This document shows, one piece after another, positions 8,985 to 17,835 of a DNA stretch of 64,000 bases. The DNA comes from UBA2365 sp964594045. GTDB lineage: Bacteria; Bacteroidota; Bacteroidia; Chitinophagales; Saprospiraceae. Numbering within the stretch: position 1 is the stretch's first letter; every line of letters begins with the position of its first letter. The DNA lies in contig CAZQKR010000016.1 in the NCBI GenBank assembly GCA_964594045.1, positions 1-64,000 on the forward strand, given 5' to 3'. Under the pieces are notes generated by a model. The model searched no databases. It was not told where the DNA came from and saw only the letters and a program-made list of their open reading frames with translations. The translations under genes and the position numbers were made by a program.

Positions 8985-9622
8985 ATGTACAGCGGCAATG
9001 TCGCCCTCTCCGACATCATCACCGTCCAGCCATTCGATGATGGTATGCGCGGAAAGATCGGGTATCTGCGCGGCGTGCAACTGCCTGGCTCTTCCTCTGC
9101 AGCCAGCCTGTACACGCAGCAGGGACTGATCAATCCCTTTATCCCCAATGGTAATACCAACATTGATGCCTTCAGGATCATCGAACTGAGGTGGTATTAT
9201 CAGACAGAGTTCTTGTCCTCATTAATGGAATTCAAGATCTACTTCAGGTTCACGCAGAACAGCCCGGGCGCTCCGGGAGATCCTGATCCGAGAGGCTGGC
9301 AATTAGTCAAAACACTCTCTGTGGCGGATGCGCTGGAGATGGCCGGAGCAATGCATTTCGATGGGTATCCTATACCATGTTATTCTTAAAGAAAAAATCA
9401 GCTGTAAAATGCTGATAGTCAAATTTGTTAAATTTTTGGATTCAGAATGATCCACTTTGGAACAAATTTGACTCGTCAGTATATGCCTTTGTCCACGACC
9501 TCGGCATCCGCGCCAACGAAGTCTCCCTCCAAAACACAGAATACCGCATTGTCGCCTACCACCGGGACGGAGGCAACTCTCTACCGGCTACAGTGATCGT
9601 GGGGAATTTGGGAGGGAATTGA
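8985..9622 (+). pseudogene. C-terminal fragment of the Fn3-like surface protein, copy B, interrupted
   Basis: From base 8992 this is a near-identical copy of 590-1105, starting abruptly next to the upstream flank of Rpn copy 1. A 114-bp inverted-repeat insert (9368-9481) brings in a stop codon after DGYP. The remaining part (from AFVHDLGIRANEV) resumes at 9482 and ends IVGNLGGN. There is no start or secretion signal. As in copy A, the stop codon is followed within 40-75 bp by the start of a signal-peptide-bearing toxin gene. The placement of two copies in front of two different toxins suggests that the block moves with, or marks the entry point for, toxin cassettes. Confidence 0.75.
9368..9481. 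mobile_element. Small inverted-repeat insert in Fn3 copy B
   Basis: Comparison with copy A shows an extra 114 bp between GATGGGTA and TGCCTTTG. Near its right end are complementary arms: AGTCAAATTTGTT (from about 9417) and AACAAATTTGACT (9461-9473), flanked by TGCTGAT and CGTCAGTA. The outer arms match those of the palindromic repeats at 34750-34960. No coding capacity. Confidence 0.7.
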
Positions 9623-9660
9623 GAATGAAAATTAGTTGATCATTTTTTAAAATATGGAAT

Positions 9661-11373
9661 ATGAAAAAGATAAGTTTTTTACTTCTGGTATCCTTTTTAA
9701 TAACTTTTTCTACTACAGGTAAAACCCAGAATGATTGTTATATCCAACTAGGTGATCTTTCAGGGTTTAATACTGCGCCTTATCAGGCAGAATTGGAGGC
9801 CGCTGCATGTGAGTTGATACAGGCTTTCCCTTCTGAATTTCAGGAACAATTCAAAGTGTATAGCTTTGGTTTTTACGCACATAATGAATACATGCAGGGT
9901 GGATTTGATGAAATATGGAACAAGTTGATCAATAGGATCAAATCTGAAACGCCATATTATATTATTTCAGGTCTTCAATTACCTGATGAAATTGGTAATG
10001 CAAAAATATGGTTAGAAGTAAATTTACCCAATACAGGGTCTTTTTCATGCATTGACGATATAGCTCCAGGATTCAGATCATCAATCAATTATAAAATACA
10101 AACAATTGCCGAAATCGAATTCGCAAAAAATTCAAATTCGCCGAATTCATTTTTTGAATGCGAACTGCAAAGCATATCAGCATTAATGAAGATTATTTCA
10201 AATATTGTAAATTGTTGTAACTTGGGATTGCAAAGTACTTCCTGCGCTACTTGTATATTCAATACAGATGAAGTTACATCATACCTTGAACAGAATGATT
10301 TTATCAAACTTCCAATTACAGTTGCTTCCGAAAATAAAATAATTAGTTTTGATTGTGGGTCAAACTCAACTGCTTTAAGAGAGAAAAATGAACTACAGCC
10401 CAATTCAAACCGATCAACAAGCTCTATTATTAACTATACAGATTATAATATTTATATAGATGGAGAAAGTATAAATATTGAATCTTTAATTAATACATCT
10501 TTGGGAGAAAATGGTTTTGGTAATTTTAGAGTTTACATCATGGACTACGAAAACATTATGAACAACACTTTTTTTGAAAGAATTGATGAGGTTAGAGCAG
10601 ATAAAGGTGGGTTGATATATTTTATTGATAATTTTTCTCCACAATCGCATTTATACATTTCACCTACTGTTATTGATATAAATCTACAATTCGAGCAAGG
10701 ACATGTTCAAGATTTATTTAACTCAATAATTTCATCGAATGATTGTGAAGGGTGTCCGGAATGGATGTTATCGATATATAATACTGATTATTCTGAATTA
10801 TCATCACCACTGGTTGCATCCACAATAGCTCCATCTTTACCATTATCTGCTATTGACGGTCCTTTACCTATAGCAGAAACGATTATTGCCGCTGCATCAG
10901 CAGCAATTGTCACTTATGAGTTAACACAAAGAATTTATATAACATATATTGCTCACAATCCTACATTAAACCAATATTATTGTGGCAGAACATCTGGTTT
11001 TGGAACACCAGACCAGGTTTTGAACCAACGTATCTATAGGCACCATGCAATTGTAAGTGGGTTTACAGTTACAGTCGATAAATCTATGCAAACTTATCCA
11101 ATTGCTTATTGGAGTATTCGGGGCAGAGAAAAACAGAATATTGATTTTTATGGGGGTGCAAAAAATGATAGAAATAGGACTAATGCTACCTGCGCTAACG
11201 CTATAAGAGCCGTTTGGAAAGCAAATCCTTATGGTTATTTATACCATTGGTCGAGTTCAACTGCTTGGGGAGAAAAATTTAAATATACAGGATATGGACC
11301 TTCAGATATTAATTATATTTGGGAAAAAATCAAACAATTTAAAAGAATGAAGGATTGGATTACAAAAATTTAA
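9661..11373 (+). CDS. Secreted polymorphic toxin 2 with GIY-YIG/URI-like nuclease tip
   Basis: The protein has 570 residues starting at ATG with a signal peptide (KKISFLLLVSFLITFSTT). Residues 20-340 are a trunk resembling toxin 1: a YIISGLQLPDEIG-like strand, a central Cys pair (CATC), and NFRVYIMDYENI against SFRIIITDKYIAPE. A short hydrophobic stretch (AAASAAIVTYELT) precedes the tip. The last 145 residues read as a GIY-YIG/URI fold: Y429-x-A-x-x-P and Q-Y-Y-C-G-R443, R457 and H461-H462, G-R-E490-K-Q, N513 in CANAIRAVWKANP, then a closing aromatic segment. This order matches the Tox-URI type as I know it. An immunity-like gene follows after 7 bp. I infer a secreted DNA or RNA nuclease used against competitors. 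Confidence 0.7.
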   Translation: MKKISFLLLVSFLITFSTTGKTQNDCYIQLGDLSGFNTAPYQAELEAAACELIQAFPSEFQEQFKVYSFGFYAHNEYMQGGFDEIWNKLINRIKSETPYYIISGLQLPDEIGNAKIWLEVNLPNTGSFSCIDDIAPGFRSSINYKIQTIAEIEFAKNSNSPNSFFECELQSISALMKIISNIVNCCNLGLQSTSCATCIFNTDEVTSYLEQNDFIKLPITVASENKIISFDCGSNSTALREKNELQPNSNRSTSSIINYTDYNIYIDGESINIESLINTSLGENGFGNFRVYIMDYENIMNNTFFERIDEVRADKGGLIYFIDNFSPQSHLYISPTVIDINLQFEQGHVQDLFNSIISSNDCEGCPEWMLSIYNTDYSELSSPLVASTIAPSLPLSAIDGPLPIAETIIAAASAAIVTYELTQRIYITYIAHNPTLNQYYCGRTSGFGTPDQVLNQRIYRHHAIVSGFTVTVDKSMQTYPIAYWSIRGREKQNIDFYGGAKNDRNRTNATCANAIRAVWKANPYGYLYHWSSSTAWGEKFKYTGYGPSDINYIWEKIKQFKRMKDWITKI

Positions 11374-11380
11374 TAATCAT

Positions 11381-11857
11381 ATGGAAAATAAACTATACTG
11401 GAATGAAACCGGGAAAATTTTGAGAAAGTTAACTACCTCGAATGAATCATTAGTTATTTCTGAGGATTTGAAAAAAGAAATATTTTCAAAAATATGTAAT
11501 AGCATTAAATTCCAAAACTACATTGTTGCAAAGCTTCTGATATATGCAAAAATTACTGAAGAAGTATTATTGAATTTTCTATTATACAATGCAATTAATA
11601 AAGAAATAACATTTAATTTATTCATAGAAAACCCATCCAAGTATTGCAACACTTATATGTTTAACATACTCCCAGAAAATTTACCCAGCCTGAAAAAAAT
11701 TCTTAACGGTAGTGAAATAAATGATCTTGTAAACATATTAAATATTAAAAATATGCTTTCTGAAATTGGGAATTGTAATTCCGATAAATTGAAAGAATTA
11801 TTTCCCAAAGCTTTTCATTTTTCCTTAATGAACCCATACTCTCAAGAAATTTATTAA
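11381..11857 (+). CDS. Putative immunity protein for toxin 2
   Basis: This 158-residue, mostly helical, Leu/Asn/Lys-rich cytoplasmic protein starts 7 bp after the toxin stop codon. It has no signal peptide or membrane helix and matches no family I recognise. It does not carry the C-terminal block shared by the immunity-like genes at 3717-7629, which agrees with the different toxin fold. The call rests on position: toxin and neighbour appear to share one transcript. Confidence 0.6.
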   Translation: MENKLYWNETGKILRKLTTSNESLVISEDLKKEIFSKICNSIKFQNYIVAKLLIYAKITEEVLLNFLLYNAINKEITFNLFIENPSKYCNTYMFNILPENLPSLKKILNGSEINDLVNILNIKNMLSEIGNCNSDKLKELFPKAFHFSLMNPYSQEIY

Positions 11858-12005
11858 TGAAATAATCACATTTATCGTTTATAAAATTCATACTTTAGGA
11901 ACACAATTTTTTACATGTATTTAAAATTCAAGATTTTCTAAAATCATTGCATTAACATTAAAAAAACATAAACAAAAAAGAGATAAAGAATTATAATTGA
12001 ATATC

Positions 12006-12575
12006 ATGAGCTCCAAATTATTAATTTTCGGGATATTATTATCATTATCGTGCATCGAAGACCCAATTCAAACAGAATATCTCTATAAAACCCTTGTAGG
12101 TGATTTTGTGATAAAAATCCCAAAAGAATTGAACTTTGATAAACAATCAATTTCGTATTATGAACATGCCGGAAATAAATATCCTAATGAATTTATTCAG
12201 ACTGATTCAAAAGAAGCATCCAATATTTTACAGGTATACACTGAGTATGACCAAAACCGCAACATGCTTGAAGAATGGGTTGGACGGGGTAAAGGTGTTT
12301 TTGAAGATTCGGAAATGCTTTTACGAAAAGAGATCAATATCGAACCAGACAGAGACTTTCTTTTCATTTCATTCATTATAGCAGGAACCGGTGGTGGATA
12401 CGATGAGGTGGAACACGAAAAAAACAAAAGTTTGTATTCTCAGTTTTTTTTCAATTATGACGATGTAGGGATCTATATCCGGATCAATAAATATCAGGGA
12501 GGAAAATCCCTGAGAGAAATTTTCAAAGATGTTGCGTTGATTGAAAAAATTGAAGTTACACGGGTGAAGAAGTAA
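12006..12575 (+). CDS. Putative lipoprotein in the toxin island
   Basis: Starting at the ATG at 12006 rather than the upstream TTG, the protein opens with a hydrophobic signal ending in the lipobox-like LSLSC, so it is probably lipid-anchored. The mature part of about 170 residues is alpha/beta with acidic patches (for example YDEVEHEKNKS) and no known motif. It is separated from the previous gene by about 150 bp. A periplasmic lipoprotein beside a secreted toxin could be an envelope-side immunity protein or an unrelated passenger. Function unknown. Confidence 0.5.
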   Translation: MSSKLLIFGILLSLSCIEDPIQTEYLYKTLVGDFVIKIPKELNFDKQSISYYEHAGNKYPNEFIQTDSKEASNILQVYTEYDQNRNMLEEWVGRGKGVFEDSEMLLRKEINIEPDRDFLFISFIIAGTGGGYDEVEHEKNKSLYSQFFFNYDDVGIYIRINKYQGGKSLREIFKDVALIEKIEVTRVKK

Positions 12576-12668
12576 ACGGGAAATGAAATCATGGTGATAA
12601 TTTTAAATTCTCAAATTCATTCAATCTGATGGCCTCAGAAGAATTTATCATGCTTTATCAACTTCACA

Positions 12669-13151
12669 ATGATTATGAAAAAACTTATTAAATCATCTAA
12701 AATTTTTGCTGCCAGTTCAGCAAAATATGTGCTCAATGAATTCACAACTGAACATGGCACAATAATTTTTGATAAAAGCAAAGGAGGAAACGTTACAAAT
12801 TCATTTATTTATCGTATTGGTTTTGAAAAATATGGTCATATTGATATTTATATTGACAAAAACTATAAAATCATTAATTCGATATGGTTTGTAAGTCTTA
12901 AAAGTACCTTATTTTATTTAGATAGTGGACTTGACTTTCAAGTTAACAATAATTTTGAAATCCCTTTTTTTGACACTTCGATTTGGAATAATGATATTGA
13001 AGAATTGTGGGAAATTGTTTACAATAAAAATGCCATTGAAGTTTATCACAATGGTATGAACTGTATATATATATGTTTTGGAGACAAATATATTTTATGT
13101 CCATTGAATGATTCTATACAATTGCAATATGATAAAAATAATGGATTATAA
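12669..13151 (+). CDS. Hypothetical protein, possible orphan immunity
   Basis: The protein has 160 residues, is aromatic-rich and beta-heavy, with no export signal (the start MIMKKLIKSSKIF is charged). Strands such as GHIDIYIDKNYKIINSIWF and MNCIYICFGDKYILCPL suggest a small beta-sheet fold. No family is recognised. It is the last intact gene of the second cassette, just before Rpn copy 2. Codon use is AT-rich, as in the rest of the island. Immunity is only a guess from position. Confidence 0.45.
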   Translation: MIMKKLIKSSKIFAASSAKYVLNEFTTEHGTIIFDKSKGGNVTNSFIYRIGFEKYGHIDIYIDKNYKIINSIWFVSLKSTLFYLDSGLDFQVNNNFEIPFFDTSIWNNDIEELWEIVYNKNAIEVYHNGMNCIYICFGDKYILCPLNDSIQLQYDKNNGL

Positions 13152-13200
13152 GGAATACTAATCAAAGCATTGAAATATCCAAATTGATACCACTATTACT

Positions 13201-14322
13201 TTAAAGTTGAAGAAAAATATCCCCTTTTAAAATCCTGACCACCTCAGCCTCTGAGAGCTTGGTGATCCGGGCAATTCTTGTGATATCAAGCCCGTCATCA
13301 TAACTGCTAAGAATGATCTCTATTTTCCCTTCCAGTTTCCCTTCCAGTTTGGCAGTGTCAATCATGCTTTTGGAGATTTTTACATCCTTGAGGTATTGGT
13401 CGTATTGTTGTCTTGCTGTTGTATCCATTTTATCGTACATTAAACGTTCTTCTACTTTTTTTAAGCCTCTGGCTTTGAATCTCTCAGGCAGCTCTGTGTT
13501 TTTTAAATGGTCTTTGCAAGAAAACGCCAAATACAGCGTTATGCTTGTTTTTGAAACAGTCATTTACAATTATTAAACTCCTTGTTTTCAAAAACTCTTG
13601 CCTGTGCGATACACGCAGAAAGGTCGCAAGCCTTGTCCTTGGCGTTTTCTTATCAAAGACACAAAAAATATGAGTTTTCTTGCAGAACTAAATAATAAAT
13701 CCATTCATCCAGACTGTTTTTGGCAACATCATCAAAATTATTTACCTTGATGATGTAGTATTCCGGGAATAATTCGGCTGGAACGATTTTGTTGAAAATC
13801 TGCTGTTGATGCGTAGATAATAACAGTTCATCTTCCTTATGAAATCCACTGAATTCCATTTTCCCCCGATATACATAATCCTTTCCCTGACCAAGATCGA
13901 AGTAAAGAATGTTGACCGAATAGACCTTCCTGACTTTGTCATAACCATCACCCTCTTTCATATACTCGGTGATGACCTTGGACGTTCCAAACAACATCCG
14001 CTGGAAATAATCGATTTCCGCATAATACTGAATGAACCTCAATAATGATCAGTTCTTTACGGTCATTTTCACACATCAGGTCAACCCGGTTGAATTTATC
14101 TCCTTCATTTTCCTTGTTGCTCTCTGATTCCAGCAAATGGAGTATGACAATATCTTCACCGATCAACTCTATCAAAAAACCTTCCAATATATCGAAATTG
14201 GCTTTTTGCCTGAGCAGACGTTTCGGTTATTAACTTTAGAAAGCCTGGAGTATATTTTCGATCAGATGCTGACAGACAAATCAGTAATTTCCAGGGATTT
14301 GAAAAAACATAAGTTGAATTGA
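13201..14322 (-). pseudogene. Rpn/PD-(D/E)XK nuclease-family transposase, copy 2, interrupted
   Basis: This is a near-identical minus-strand copy of the gene at 7778-8880 with the same N-terminal and C-terminal landmarks (KANFDILEGFL, HLLESESNKENEGDKFNRVD, FQRMLFGTSK, LDEWIYYL, KNTELPERF). It is broken by a 181-bp insert at 13508-13688 between LDEWIYYL and KNTELPERF. A 4-bp TGAA duplication near 14032 shifts the frame next to the E-x-Q core. Unlike copy 1 it has no insert after ESNKENE, so it shows the uninterrupted join GDKFNRVDLMCEND. It closes the toxin island on the right, before rtcB. Confidence 0.8.
13508..13688. mobile_element. 181-bp MITE-like element with TAAA duplication
   Basis: Relative to copy 1, 181 bp are inserted and the 4 bases TAAA appear on both sides (13504-13507 and 13689-13692). 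Inside, TCTTTGCAAGAAAACGCCAA (13511-13530) pairs with TTGGCGTTTTCTTATCAAAG (from 13639) with a one-base bulge and one mismatch. A second TGCAAGAAAAC arm lies at the right edge. No ORF of its own. Confidence 0.75.
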
Positions 14323-14449
14323 TTTGGCTCGTCAGTATGATTGCCCAATCAAAACTGACAATGTTCGTTTAGCCATTGCTTAATATTTGATATAACAACA
14401 AAAATAAAAAAATAATTCGTAGCTGAATCAAAAAACCATTTGGCAACCA

Positions 14450-14597
14450 AAACAATATGAGACTCTTGGATAAGAACGTGTTCTTTGAGCTGAAAATACC
14501 AAATTTGTCCTGGAATCAGCGGGTTTGAACCTTATTATAAATCATTAGCTAACAGACTTAAGTCTAAAAGACTAATGAGCTAAATAATTACAAATTT
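14450..14597 (-). repeat. Dispersed intergenic repeat, copy i
   Basis: The reverse complement of this stretch matches 18995-19135: both run GCTC(A/A)...TAGTCT, then CTTAAGTCTGTTAG, TGATTTATA, AAGGTT, CTGATTCCAG or CTGATGCCAG, and end in a CCAA(G/T)AG block. This is a 130-150-bp non-coding element in inverted orientation relative to the other copy. Confidence 0.65.
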
Positions 14598-14618
14598 TCT
14601 TTATTTTGCAATAAAAAA

Positions 14619-15782
14619 ATGCCTGTCAAAGTCATATCAACAGAAAACAAACCGATCAAACTCTGGTTGCATGATATTGATGAAGCTACAATGGTCCAGG
14701 CAAAAAACATTGCCAATCTGCCTTTCGCTTTCCGTCATGTAGCCATCATGCCGGATGCGCATGTAGGATTCGGCATGCCCATCGGCGGTGTGCTGGCTAC
14801 TCAGGAAGTGGTGGTTCCGAATGCAGTGGGTGTGGACATTGGTTGCGGTATGTGTTCCCTGAGAACCGGTCTGCATTCTATCGGACAGGCAGACCTGAAA
14901 GCTATTCACCAAAAGATCATAAAATTGATCCCGGTCGGGTTTGATCATCACGAAACAAAACAGGATGAGCAGATTATGCCTGAATTGGATCCGGATATGA
15001 AGATCGTCAGGCAGGAATATGAAAGCGCATTATTCCAGATAGGCACACTTGGAGGAGGCAATCATTTTGTGGAGATCCAGCAGGGATCGGATGGTCATAT
15101 CTGGATCATGATCCATTCGGGAAGCAGGAATATCGGATATAAAGTGGCAGAGTATTATAACCAAAAAGCCATTGAACTGAACCAAAAATACTATTCAGCA
15201 GTGAAAAAGGAATGGCAACTGGCATTTTTACCAATAAATACAGAACTTTATAAAAACTACCTGCTGGAAATGCAGTTTTGTGTCGATTTTGCATTGGCCA
15301 ACAGAAAACTGATGATGGAAAGGGTCAAGCAGGCTTTTTCCGAAACATTGGGCGAAATTTCTTTTGACCGCTTCATCAACATTGCGCATAATTATGCCAG
15401 ATGGGAGAATCATTTTGGGCAAAATGTGATCGTTCACCGTAAAGGCGCCACCAGTGCCAGGCAGGGTGAAACCGGCATCATCCCTGGTTCGCAGGGGACA
15501 AAATCCTATATTGTGGAAGGCATGGGAAATCCTGAATCTTTCCAATCCTGTTCTCATGGCGCCGGCAGGGTTTTGGGCAGGAAAGAAGCCCAGCGGCAAC
15601 TGAGTCTGAAGAAGGAGATCGAAATACTGGATCGGCAGGGTATTATACACAGTATATTTGATGTACATGACCTGGATGAAGCGCCTTCAGCATACAAGGA
15701 CATTGATCTGGTCATGGAAAATCAGAAAGACCTGGTCAGGATTTTGGTGGAACTCAAACCACTGGCTGTTTTGAAAGGGTGA
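14619..15782 (+). CDS. rtcB: RtcB-family RNA ligase
   Basis: The protein has 387 residues. RtcB joins RNA 2',3'-cyclic-phosphate or 3'-phosphate ends to 5'-OH ends using Mn2+ and GTP; in bacteria it is linked to RNA repair. The family landmarks are all visible: PDAHVGFG (metal Asp/His) near residue 47, the metal Cys76 in DIGCGM, GGGNHF, IHSGSRNIG, HNYARWE, VHRKGATSA, GSQGTKSY, and SHGAGR with the His that takes GMP. The length fits the shorter bacterial form. It is the first host-type gene right of the toxin island and has no partner; it converges with the signal peptidase gene and shares a terminator with it. Confidence 0.95.
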   Translation: MPVKVISTENKPIKLWLHDIDEATMVQAKNIANLPFAFRHVAIMPDAHVGFGMPIGGVLATQEVVVPNAVGVDIGCGMCSLRTGLHSIGQADLKAIHQKIIKLIPVGFDHHETKQDEQIMPELDPDMKIVRQEYESALFQIGTLGGGNHFVEIQQGSDGHIWIMIHSGSRNIGYKVAEYYNQKAIELNQKYYSAVKKEWQLAFLPINTELYKNYLLEMQFCVDFALANRKLMMERVKQAFSETLGEISFDRFINIAHNYARWENHFGQNVIVHRKGATSARQGETGIIPGSQGTKSYIVEGMGNPESFQSCSHGAGRVLGRKEAQRQLSLKKEIEILDRQGIIHSIFDVHDLDEAPSAYKDIDLVMENQKDLVRILVELKPLAVLKG

Positions 15783-16053
15783 AAAATTGAAGAAAAACAG
15801 GGGTACAGAAATTTTGAATATTTTTCACATTTATTGCAGAAACCATAGAAAATAGCTTCCCGGAAGATAAAAATTTCTTTATACACTTCAAATTTTCCAC
15901 TTTTACCGCCCATATATTCCCCCTATGTGAACCTATGTTTCTATGTGCCTATGTGGTAAAATAAACCTGTGTTAATAGAAATGAATATAATGTAATTTCA
16001 TGAAAACCACAAAACAGACACGAAAGGTATTCTATGATTAAACCAAATAAAAA

Positions 16054-16081
16054 AGCCTTCAAACAGAAGCGATTGAAGGCT
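16054..16081. terminator. Bidirectional terminator between rtcB and lepB
   Basis: AGCCTTCAA (16054-16062) pairs with TTGAAGGCT (16073-16081) around a 10-base loop, with an A run on the left and a T run on the right. It lies 25 bp beyond the lepB stop and serves both convergent genes. Confidence 0.85.
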
Positions 16082-16105
16082 TTTTTGATGTTTTAAGCTA
16101 TTTTA

Positions 16106-17698
16106 TTATTTGCTGGCTGATTTAAAGATCCTGTCCCAGTTGATCCCTTTGGACATGTTGCCGTTCTTGGTAGAGAACCAGATAAACAAGGGTTTACCCA
16201 CAATATGGTCTTCGGGAACAAAACCCCATGCCCTGGAGTCTTCACTGTTGTGCCGGTTATCACCCATTGCCCAAAAGTAATTTTGTTTGAAGGTATAATT
16301 CGTTGCCTCAACCCCGTTGATCAGGATCTTTCCGTCCTTTACTTCCAGTTCATTATTTTCGTAGACATCAATGATCCTGGTATACAATGCCAAATTTTCA
16401 AGGCTCAAAGCCACCGTTGCATCTTTTTTGGGAATGTAGACCGGACCATAGTTGTCCACCGACCAATTTCCAAAATGTTGGCGATCAAAAGGAAACAACG
16501 ACGGGTCAACCTGTTTTACCGCAGGGCTCAAAGTATTGGGACTCATCTGATTGACCTGTGCTGCCTGCTTTGCAGTCAGGTGATAACCGCCTATGATCCC
16601 CCGTGGATCAACAGCGGCATCCATATCATCAATACCCATCTCTTCCAACCTCTTTTTATTGGTTTGCAAGGGTTTGTTCAGCATATACAGGGTTTGCTTA
16701 TTATCCGGCTCATCCTGCTGAACCCCGTTGATGAAGATGACCCCGTTCCTTACTTCGAGTGTATCCCCCGGTATGGCCACACAACGCTTAATGTAATGAT
16801 CTTTCTTGTCAACCGGTCTGACGATCAGCTCATTGTTATTTACCTTGCCTTGCAGTTCACGGTCGTACATCATGATCCCCGGATCCTGTTTTACCTGGAA
16901 CGCAGCATATGAGCGCTGACTTGTCAGGTAAATGCTGTCTCCGACCGGCCAGTTGAACACAAACGGGCTGCCTCTTTCGATGGATTCCAGCGCTTTGAAC
17001 CTGAAATAAGGCAAAGATGGTTTTGCCACATAAGACTCTGTGTTGAGGTAAGGGATCCGGTTGTGCAACAGCGGAACCATAGCCACCGTCATCGGCGTTC
17101 TGATCCCGTAATGTGCTTTACTTACAAAAAGATAATCACCCACATTGAGCGAGCCTTCCATGGATGGCGTCGGGATCACATAGGCTTCGATCAGGAACAT
17201 TCTGATGAAAGCTGCAGCAAATACGGCAAAAACCAGCGATTCCGTCCATTCCCGCAACGTGGACTTTTTGTAAGGGTTTTGCGCCATCAGCCTGTTGAAG
17301 GTCCTTTCATCCTTCGCTGCCCTGGCTTCTTTGACTTGTCTGTGAAAGTCGCGTTCCTGGATTACGGTCTGTCCGATATACTTTGCATTTTTGTCAAATG
17401 CAAGCCTGAAAAAAGAAATTGGCGCATATATGAATGTAATGACCTCATCCACAAAACCATACTTCCCGAAGGACCTCACAAGATCTATTGCCATACTCAC
17501 AAAAATGAACAGGTTGACGATCGGGAATAGCAACCAGAGGGTATAGGCTTTTTTACGCCCGATCAATTGAGCCCATTCCAGAAAATTGAGTCCCGGAACC
17601 AACCCTTTCCATCCGGCAGCTCCCGCTTTTGGAAATAAAAGGTATAAGCTGATGCTCAAAATGATATAGGAAACGATAAGAAAGATCAGTACTGACAA
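16106..17698 (-). CDS. lepB: Signal peptidase I (long Bacteroidota form)
   Basis: This 530-residue membrane protease of family S26 removes signal peptides of exported proteins at the periplasmic face. The N-terminal 130 residues hold hydrophobic segments and a conserved GWKGLVPGLNFLEW region seen in Bacteroidota homologues. They are followed by the anchor helix (VFAVFAAAFIRMFLIEAYVI) and the catalytic serine in PTPSMEGSLNVGDY. The lysine of the Ser/Lys dyad lies in YIKRCVAIPGDTLEV. The C-terminal box GDNRHNSEDSR and WGFVPEDHIVG complete the fold. A long insertion between the boxes makes it about twice the E. coli core. No ATG is available; TTG at 17698 gives the expected family start MSVLIFLIVSY. 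Confidence 0.93.
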   Translation of the reverse strand: MSVLIFLIVSYIILSISLYLLFPKAGAAGWKGLVPGLNFLEWAQLIGRKKAYTLWLLFPIVNLFIFVSMAIDLVRSFGKYGFVDEVITFIYAPISFFRLAFDKNAKYIGQTVIQERDFHRQVKEARAAKDERTFNRLMAQNPYKKSTLREWTESLVFAVFAAAFIRMFLIEAYVIPTPSMEGSLNVGDYLFVSKAHYGIRTPMTVAMVPLLHNRIPYLNTESYVAKPSLPYFRFKALESIERGSPFVFNWPVGDSIYLTSQRSYAAFQVKQDPGIMMYDRELQGKVNNNELIVRPVDKKDHYIKRCVAIPGDTLEVRNGVIFINGVQQDEPDNKQTLYMLNKPLQTNKKRLEEMGIDDMDAAVDPRGIIGGYHLTAKQAAQVNQMSPNTLSPAVKQVDPSLFPFDRQHFGNWSVDNYGPVYIPKKDATVALSLENLALYTRIIDVYENNELEVKDGKILINGVEATNYTFKQNYFWAMGDNRHNSEDSRAWGFVPEDHIVGKPLFIWFSTKNGNMSKGINWDRIFKSASK

Positions 17699-17835
17699 AA
17701 TAGTAGATTTTATATGGTTAAATAATGTCTGCGAATATATAAATTATACCTTAAAGCATTTAAAATGTTATACAAGTTTGTTGTTTTTTTGGATAAAGGT
17801 AAAGCTGGCAGGATATTATTGCGGATAAGCACTTT

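Noticed and set aside
16205..17530. Plus-strand frames of 155-235 codons opposite lepB
   Set aside because: They are antisense shadows of the well-conserved signal peptidase gene.
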